Source: Firmicutes bacterium UBA1535
GTDB taxonomy: Bacteria; Bacillota; Clostridia; Tissierellales; Sedimentibacteraceae
Length of the DNA stretch: 10,337 bases
NCBI GenBank assembly: GCA_002323775.1
Contig: DCPV01000190.1
Span: forward strand, 1-10,337
Direction: 5' to 3'
Shown here: positions 5,996 through 10,337 of the stretch, piece by piece
Position numbering within the stretch: position 1 is the first letter of the stretch
How the letters are laid out: the number at the start of each line of letters is the position of its first letter
Notes under the pieces: model-generated
Database searches by the model: none
What the model saw: the letters and a program-made list of their open reading frames with translations, nothing else
Told to the model about the DNA's origin: nothing
Program-made: the position numbers and the translations under genes

Positions 5996-6748
5996 ATGTC
6001 AAGAGGATTATTCACACTTACATCTGGTATGCTCACACAGCAAAGGAAGATAGAAATTTCAAGTAATAATATGGCCAACATTAATACTGCCGGTTATAAG
6101 AGAGAGCAAGCGGTTACAAATAATTTTGGTACATTATTGATTCACAAATTAAGGCAAAATGGAATTTATGAAACAGCGGAGCCATTATCTGAGGTATCGT
6201 TAATAAGAATAATGGAGGACAACAATACTTATCACTCTCAAGGAAGCTTGGATGAAACAGGTGGAGCATTTGATTTTGCATTAGTTGGAGAGGGCTTCTT
6301 CGGTATAAATAATAATGGAACTACTTTATATGGAAGAAATGGCAGCTTTAACCTAGATGACGAGGGATATCTGATATTTTCTGACAAAGGCAGAGTACAG
6401 GGCGAGTATGGAGATATATTTATCGGTACAGACAAATACGAGGCTACAGATGATGGAAGTATCTATGTAGATGGAGAGTTAATAGATAAAATAGCTGTAT
6501 ATAATTTTGATAATTATGCAAATTTAGATAAATTTTCTGAAGGTTTGTATACATCAACAGATGAAGCCAACTTAATGGAAAATGCAGTAATTAAAAAAGG
6601 CTGGATTGAACGTTCAAATGTGGATTTAACACAGGAAATGTCTGATATCATAGCATCACAAAGAGCATTGCAATCAAATTCACAGGCTCTTAAAATGTAC
6701 GATATGATAATGGAAATCGAGTCAAATCAAATTGGAAGAATAAACTAA
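5996..6748 (+). CDS. flgF: Flagellar rod/hook-basal body protein (FlgF/FlhO type)
   Basis: The product is a secreted axial protein of the flagellar rod, exported through the FlhA/FlhB gate without a signal peptide. It has 250 residues. The N-terminal rod-family signature is at about 22-35 (SSNNMANINTAGYKR), the central FlgE/F/G-like beta domain includes FALVGEGFFGINNNG and YGRNGSFNLDDEGYL, and the C-terminal coiled segment NVDLTQEMSDIIASQRALQ is typical of the FlgG family. The two ends form the bundled helices of the rod. A purine-rich AAGGAAAGGG stretch (5975-5984) precedes the ATG. It is paralogous to the next gene and separated from it by 15 nt. Telling FlgF from FlgG by sequence alone is uncertain; gene order (proximal rod protein first) favours FlgF, equivalent to FlhO of Bacillus. 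Confidence 0.85.
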   Translation: MSRGLFTLTSGMLTQQRKIEISSNNMANINTAGYKREQAVTNNFGTLLIHKLRQNGIYETAEPLSEVSLIRIMEDNNTYHSQGSLDETGGAFDFALVGEGFFGINNNGTTLYGRNGSFNLDDEGYLIFSDKGRVQGEYGDIFIGTDKYEATDDGSIYVDGELIDKIAVYNFDNYANLDKFSEGLYTSTDEANLMENAVIKKGWIERSNVDLTQEMSDIIASQRALQSNSQALKMYDMIMEIESNQIGRIN

Positions 6749-6763
6749 AAAACGGAGGATTAT

Positions 6764-7480
6764 ATGATAAGGGCATATTATACAGCAACAGCTGGAGCTA
6801 AAACTTACCAAAAGCATTTAGATGTTATTGCAAATAACCTGTCAAATGTGCAGACACAAGGCTATAAAACATTAAAAGGAGAATTTTCCGATTTGCTTTA
6901 TAGTAACGTAAGCAGAACAGGAGAGAATCTTATGGTTGGCAGCGGGTCTAAATTATTAAAGACTGATAGCATATTTTCCGAAGGAGCTTTTTTAGAAACC
7001 GGAAAGGAAACAGATTATGCGATAGTTGGCGACGGATTTTTTTCGATTCAAAAGGGTGATGAAATTTTCTATACAAGAAATGGTGCCTTTAACGTTGCAG
7101 AAATTGACGGGGAACTTTATTTGACATTAGACGGTGGATTTGTTCTTAATAGCAATGGAGAGCCAATAAATTTAAGTGTAGAATCTGAGGATATAGGAGA
7201 GGAATATGAACTTGAAAAAATTCCCGGAGTCACTAAATTTACTAACAATTTTGATTTAGAGAGAGTTGGAGATAGTTTATTCACAATTACAAATGAAGAT
7301 GCAGAATATGAAATAGCAGAAAGACCGGATTTAATGGTTGGATATGTAGAAAGTTCAAATGTTGAAATGGTGAGTGAACTTACTAATATGATTCAAGCTC
7401 AAAGAGCTTTTCAATTTAATTCAAGAATAATTCAAGTTGCAGATGAGATAGAGCAGACTATAAATACTTTAAAAGGATAA
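6764..7480 (+). CDS. flgG: Flagellar distal rod protein FlgG (FlhP type)
   Basis: This 238-residue protein is the second rod/hook-family member in tandem and probably forms the distal rod. The signature is at about 20-35 (LDVIANNLSNVQTQGYK), the middle holds YAIVGDGFFSIQKG and FYTRNGAFNV, and the C-terminus has VESSNVEMVSELTNMIQAQR then FQFNSRIIQVADE, the classic FlgG ending. A strong ribosome binding site, CGGAGGA (6753-6759), lies 4 nt before the ATG. At 238 residues it is somewhat shorter than the roughly 260 of enterobacterial FlgG, the central domain being compact. It lies in one unit with flgF upstream and fapA 26 nt downstream. The family is certain; the exact rod position is inferred. 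Confidence 0.88.
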   Translation: MIRAYYTATAGAKTYQKHLDVIANNLSNVQTQGYKTLKGEFSDLLYSNVSRTGENLMVGSGSKLLKTDSIFSEGAFLETGKETDYAIVGDGFFSIQKGDEIFYTRNGAFNVAEIDGELYLTLDGGFVLNSNGEPINLSVESEDIGEEYELEKIPGVTKFTNNFDLERVGDSLFTITNEDAEYEIAERPDLMVGYVESSNVEMVSELTNMIQAQRAFQFNSRIIQVADEIEQTINTLKG

Positions 7481-7506
7481 GCAACTTATAGAGGGGAGAG
7501 AGTTTT

Positions 7507-8985
7507 ATGATTAATAATGCTGAAACAAGCGATGTAATAAAAACTAATAACACCCAGGGAGATTCGGAAGAAAAAAACTATATATTTAACATTATAGTAT
7601 CGGCAAATAAATTGCAAGCTTTTTTAAGGGTTGTTTTTTGCGAAAAAGGTGTAAAAATAGATTCGAAAGAAGTATTAAACGAGATAAAAGAACAAGGTAT
7701 CAAATATGGAATAAAAGAAGCTGAGATAGACGCTTACTGTAAAAAAGGTGAATATTTTAGAGAGCTGATAGTAGCTGAGGGAGTTCCGGTAGTTCATGGA
7801 ACAGATGCTAAGATAGAATATCATTTTAAAACTGAAAATACTGTTGAATTTAAAGAAAAGGCAGATGGAACAGTAGATTTTAAGAATATTAACAATATAC
7901 TTTCTATAGAAAAGGACGGTCTTTTATGTACATTGACTCCTGAGACTGAAGGTAAAAATGGTATTGATATCTTTGGAAATGAAATTTTATGCAAGCAAGG
8001 AAAAACACTTGAATTACCTAATGGTAAAAATACTTATAGATCTCCTGACAACCTAAAGCTTTTTGCCGCAGCTGACGGCGCAATTTATCTAAATGCAAGA
8101 AATATTGATATAAATACTGTATATACAGTAAAAAGTGTCGATCATACTACCGGAAACATAGATTTTTCAGGGACTGTTGTAGTTCAGGGTGATGTAAGGG
8201 CTGGATTTGTGGTTAAGGCAAAAGATGACATTGTTATTAGGGGAATGGTTGAAGGTGCAATGCTTGAGGCTGGTAAGGATATAACTATAAGCAATGGAAT
8301 GAATGGCAGAGATGTAGGAAGTCTGACAGCAGGTGGTACTATAACAAGTAAATATCTTGAAAATTCAACAATAAAGGCAGGTAAGAATGTGCTTTCTGAT
8401 GCAATTATAAACTGCAATGTATTTGCAGGTGAAAGCATAGTTTTAAAAGGAAGCCGAGGGACTATCATAGGCGGCGAGTGCGTTGCTTGTGAGTCAATAA
8501 GAGCTAAAACTATTGGAACTAAAAACAATATTCAATCTAAGATTGAAATAAACTTAGAAAAATACACAGAGCTTCATAATAATGAAAAAAATCAGAATAT
8601 AATGAAAAAAATCAATGCAGAAATAAAATCGAAGGAAAAGGAAATTTCTGAGCTAAATGATAAAATAAATTTTATAGCACCATTTATAAAGAAAAGTCCT
8701 GAGAATGAAAGATTGTATAAGCTTCTGATAATTAAAAAATCAGAAACCAGCAGAGCAATAAATGAATTAAAAACCTCCATACTTGAACTTGATCATGATA
8801 ATAAGAAGATAACAGATCATAAGATAGTATGCAGTGGAATTATATACGCAAATACTCGTATAACGATAGGTTGGCTAAGACTTGCAGTAAGAGAGGACTT
8901 ATCATATAGTAAACTTTATAACGATGGTAATGACATACAAATTTCCCCACTATTACCATCAGACATGGATTTGGAGGCAAGATAA
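7507..8985 (+). CDS. fapA: FapA (DUF342) family protein, flagellum-associated cytoplasmic beta-helix protein
   Basis: This 492-residue protein belongs to the FapA/DUF342 family. Residues about 25-100 form an N-terminal domain with the typical IVAEGVPVVHGTDAKIEYHF block. Residues about 135-345 form a repeated glycine-rich beta-helix-like region with VVVQGDVRAGFVVKAKDDI, VEGAMLEAGKDITISNGMNG and GGTIT. Residues about 350-432 are a charged coiled coil, followed by a short beta segment (HKIVCSGIIYANTRITIGW) that appears to complete the fold. In Vibrio vulnificus a FapA protein links glucose uptake (EIIA-Glc) to flagellar assembly; whether the clostridial protein does this is unknown. A GAGGGGAG site lies before the ATG. 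The stop overlaps the cheC start by 1 nt (TAATG), implying translational coupling. There is no signal peptide or membrane helix, so it should be cytoplasmic. Confidence 0.85.
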   Translation: MINNAETSDVIKTNNTQGDSEEKNYIFNIIVSANKLQAFLRVVFCEKGVKIDSKEVLNEIKEQGIKYGIKEAEIDAYCKKGEYFRELIVAEGVPVVHGTDAKIEYHFKTENTVEFKEKADGTVDFKNINNILSIEKDGLLCTLTPETEGKNGIDIFGNEILCKQGKTLELPNGKNTYRSPDNLKLFAAADGAIYLNARNIDINTVYTVKSVDHTTGNIDFSGTVVVQGDVRAGFVVKAKDDIVIRGMVEGAMLEAGKDITISNGMNGRDVGSLTAGGTITSKYLENSTIKAGKNVLSDAIINCNVFAGESIVLKGSRGTIIGGECVACESIRAKTIGTKNNIQSKIEINLEKYTELHNNEKNQNIMKKINAEIKSKEKEISELNDKINFIAPFIKKSPENERLYKLLIIKKSETSRAINELKTSILELDHDNKKITDHKIVCSGIIYANTRITIGWLRLAVREDLSYSKLYNDGNDIQISPLLPSDMDLEAR

Positions 8986-9611
8986 TGAGTGGCATTAAAA
9001 ACTTTGACCAGATAAATGATGTTCATATTGACGTATTAAGAGAGATAGGTAATATAGGTGCTGGCAATGCTGCAACATCACTGGCGCAGATGCTATCAAA
9101 AAAGGTTGATATGGCAGTACCTGAGGTAAAGCTATTAGACATCAATGAGGCTATTGAGCTTATGGGAGGACCTGAAAATATAGTTCTCGGTATATTAATA
9201 AGAATGTCTGTTGATATGGAAGGCATTGTAATGTTTTTACTTAAAAGAGACTTTGTATGTTTAGTTGTAAATTCTCTTTTAGGAACAAATATTGATAGGT
9301 TTGAAGATATAGGAGAAATGGAGCTTTCAGCTTTATCCGAAATCGGAAATATAATGATTGCTTCATATATAAATTCAATTGCAGGCTTGACAGGCATGAC
9401 AATTGATATATCAGTACCGGCTTTGACAATAGACATGTCAGGAGCTATTTTAACTGTACCAGCGATTGAGTACGCAAATGTTTCTGATAAAATAGTGTTT
9501 ATTGAGGAGAAATTTTTTACAGATAAAGAATCTGTAAATAGCCATATACTATTGGTACCAAGTGTTGAATCACTAAATAAATTATTGCGAGGGTTAGGCA
9601 TTGAAATATGA
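8985..9611 (+). CDS. cheC: CheC, CheY-P phosphatase of the chemotaxis adaptation system
   Basis: CheC removes phosphate from CheY-P and binds CheD, giving feedback to the receptors. The 208-residue protein has both copies of the (D/S)-x3-E-x2-N-x22-P active-site motif: D16, E20, N23 and P46 (within REIGNIGAGNAATSLAQ), and S115, E119, N122 and P145 (within SEIGNIMIASYINSI). Both catalytic sites are thus intact, as in full CheC rather than CheX or FliY; the FliY N-terminal CheY-binding helix and C-terminal FliN domain are absent. GGAGG lies 9 nt upstream of the ATG. The gene overlaps fapA by 1 nt and cheD by 4 nt (ATGA), so the CheC and CheD partners are probably made in fixed proportion. Confidence 0.95.
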   Translation: MSGIKNFDQINDVHIDVLREIGNIGAGNAATSLAQMLSKKVDMAVPEVKLLDINEAIELMGGPENIVLGILIRMSVDMEGIVMFLLKRDFVCLVVNSLLGTNIDRFEDIGEMELSALSEIGNIMIASYINSIAGLTGMTIDISVPALTIDMSGAILTVPAIEYANVSDKIVFIEEKFFTDKESVNSHILLVPSVESLNKLLRGLGIEI

Positions 9612-10099
9612 AAAACACAGTTAACGTAGGAATATCAGATATGAAAATTGTCTCAGCGCCTGATGTAGTTGCAACATATGCTCTTGGTTCTTGCGTTGGT
9701 ATTTGTATAATTGATAAAATTAGTCAGACATGCGGATTAGTTCATATAATGCTGCCGCAAAACCCTAATCCAGCTGATGCAAAGGCTTTATTCAAGTATG
9801 CTGATACTGGAATAGAGGAAATGATTAAGCAAATGGAGAAAAAGGGCTGTGTGCGAGTACGTATGATTGCTAAAATAGCAGGCGGAGCGAAAATGTTCGA
9901 GGTTAGTGACGATAAAAATAGCACCATCGGAAACATTGGAGAAAGAAATATAGTAGCTGCTAAAAGCACATTGCAGAAATTAAAGGTAAAATTGATTGCT
10001 GAAGATGTAGGTTTAAATTATGGAAGAACTATCTTCTTTGACAGCACTAATGGAGAATTGACAGTTAAATCATTCGCAAAAGGAAATAAGGTTATATAG
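9608..10099 (+). CDS. cheD: CheD, chemoreceptor glutamine deamidase
   Basis: CheD converts specific receptor glutamines to glutamates and is sequestered by CheC when CheY-P is high. The 163-residue protein keeps the catalytic set of the family: Thr23, Cys29 in ALGSCVGICI and His46 in GLVHIMLPQ, with the same spacing as in Thermotoga CheD. Other family blocks are YADTGIEEMIKQMEKKG, IAGGAKMF, IGERNI and LNYGRTIFFD. Its ATG overlaps the cheC stop (ATGA), and GAGGG inside the end of cheC (about 9589-9594) probably serves it. A receptor gene and cheA/cheW are not in the window. Confidence 0.96.
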   Translation: MKNTVNVGISDMKIVSAPDVVATYALGSCVGICIIDKISQTCGLVHIMLPQNPNPADAKALFKYADTGIEEMIKQMEKKGCVRVRMIAKIAGGAKMFEVSDDKNSTIGNIGERNIVAAKSTLQKLKVKLIAEDVGLNYGRTIFFDSTNGELTVKSFAKGNKVI

Positions 10100-10109
10100 T
10101 GTAATTGCA

Positions 10110-10132
10110 GATAGTTTTCTTTGAAAACTATC
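10110..10132 (+). promoter_or_regulatory. Perfect 10-bp hairpin between cheD and parA
   Basis: GATAGTTTTC (10110-10119) pairs perfectly with GAAAACTATC (10123-10132) around a TTT loop. Flanking bases (TGTAATTGC before, GCATAATTTACA after) can extend the stem with small bulges. The hairpin fills most of the 66-nt spacer. No T-tract follows, so full termination is unlikely; attenuation or RNA processing between cheD and parA is possible. Confidence 0.4.
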
Positions 10133-10165
10133 GCATAATTTACATTATAAGGGAAGTAGGAAGAT

Positions 10166-10337
10166 ATGGCAAAGACAATATGTGTGACCAATCAAAAAGG
10201 TGGTGTAGGAAAGACTACAACTACATATGCTCTAAGCTTAGGGCTAAAATATAAAGGATACAGAGTTTTAATAATAGACCTTGATCCTCAGGGAAATTTA
10301 AGCTTTAGTGTTGAAGCAGAAACTGAAGAAAGTCCAA
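10166..10337 (+). CDS. ParA/Soj-type partitioning ATPase, N-terminal 57 residues
   Basis: The gene begins at ATG 10166, with AAGGGA 11 nt upstream, and runs off the right edge. The visible part has the deviant Walker A motif of ParA/MinD ATPases, [12 protein letters not shown], with signature Lys11 and catalytic Lys16, and the DLDPQGNLS motif (38-46) typical of ParA/Soj rather than MinD or FlhG (which usually have D-D/A-D). No N-terminal DNA-binding extension is present, so it is a small ParA. ParA family members position chromosomes, plasmids, and in some bacteria chemoreceptor arrays (ParC in Vibrio, PpfA in Rhodobacter). Its place directly after cheC-cheD in the same orientation is suggestive of a chemotaxis role, but a general chromosome-partition role fits as well. 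The partner gene lies outside the window. Confidence 0.9.
   Translation, partial: MAKTICVTNQKGGVGKTTTTYALSLGLKYKGYRVLIIDLDPQGNLSFSVEAETEESP

Noticed and set aside
8184..8528. Minus-strand open frame opposite fapA
   Set aside because: It is antisense to the repetitive glycine-rich region of FapA, which naturally leaves the opposite frame open.
9023..9601. Long open frame (192 codons) on the minus strand opposite cheC
   Set aside because: It is antisense to a clearly real gene with both CheC motifs, has no good ribosome binding site, and its composition is that of a mirror reading.
1..10337. CRISPR arrays, tRNA/rRNA genes, insertion sequences, phage attachment sites
   Set aside because: No regularly spaced repeats, no cloverleaf-like or rRNA-like segments, no transposase fragments and no terminal inverted repeats flanking the 1-2250 block were seen; the rearrangement mechanism remains unexplained.

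Overview
The window looks like a low-G+C (about one third G+C by eye), motile, Gram-positive bacterium of the class Clostridia. This rests on AT-rich codon use, strong AGGAGG-type ribosome binding sites, and a flagellar/chemotaxis operon carrying CheC, CheD, a FliA/WhiG-type sigma factor and a FapA (DUF342) protein. I cannot name a genus.

There are two blocks with opposite orientation. Block 1 (about 1-2250) reads on the minus strand and looks like accessory DNA. It holds, in transcription order, a doubtful 58-codon frame (2220-2044), a decayed gene for a small secreted protein (1969-1711), a well-preserved secreted chymotrypsin-fold serine protease with a long propeptide (1627-251), and the start of a membrane-anchored protein that runs off the left edge (124-1). 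Regulatory candidates here are an abrB-like tandem pair of Spo0A boxes at 2061-2077 over the -35 region of the decayed gene, a 23-bp near-perfect palindrome over the -10 of the protease promoter, and an 18-bp hairpin just after the protease.

Block 2 (about 2255-10337) reads on the plus strand and is a flagellar/chemotaxis operon. It starts abruptly inside flhB: only the last two membrane helices and the autocleaving cytoplasmic domain remain. It continues with flhA, a motility sigma factor, two rod/hook-type proteins (flgF-like and flgG), fapA, cheC, cheD and the first 57 codons of a ParA-type ATPase. The genes from flgF to cheD are tightly packed (1-nt and 4-nt overlaps at fapA/cheC and cheC/cheD), so they are probably co-transcribed and translationally coupled.

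Together, FlhA and FlhB form the type III export gate for flagellar parts, FlgF/FlgG build the rod, the sigma factor turns on late flagellar and chemotaxis genes, and CheC/CheD adjust CheY-P levels and receptor activity. The genes usual in related operons between flhA and sigD/cheC (flhF, flhG, cheB, cheA, cheW) are absent here. With the decapitated flhB, this suggests that the locus has been rearranged. No whole new system is evident. The best leads are the flhB breakpoint, the Spo0A-like tandem box, the decayed secreted-protein gene beside a protease, the palindrome at the protease promoter and the ParA gene attached to cheC-cheD.
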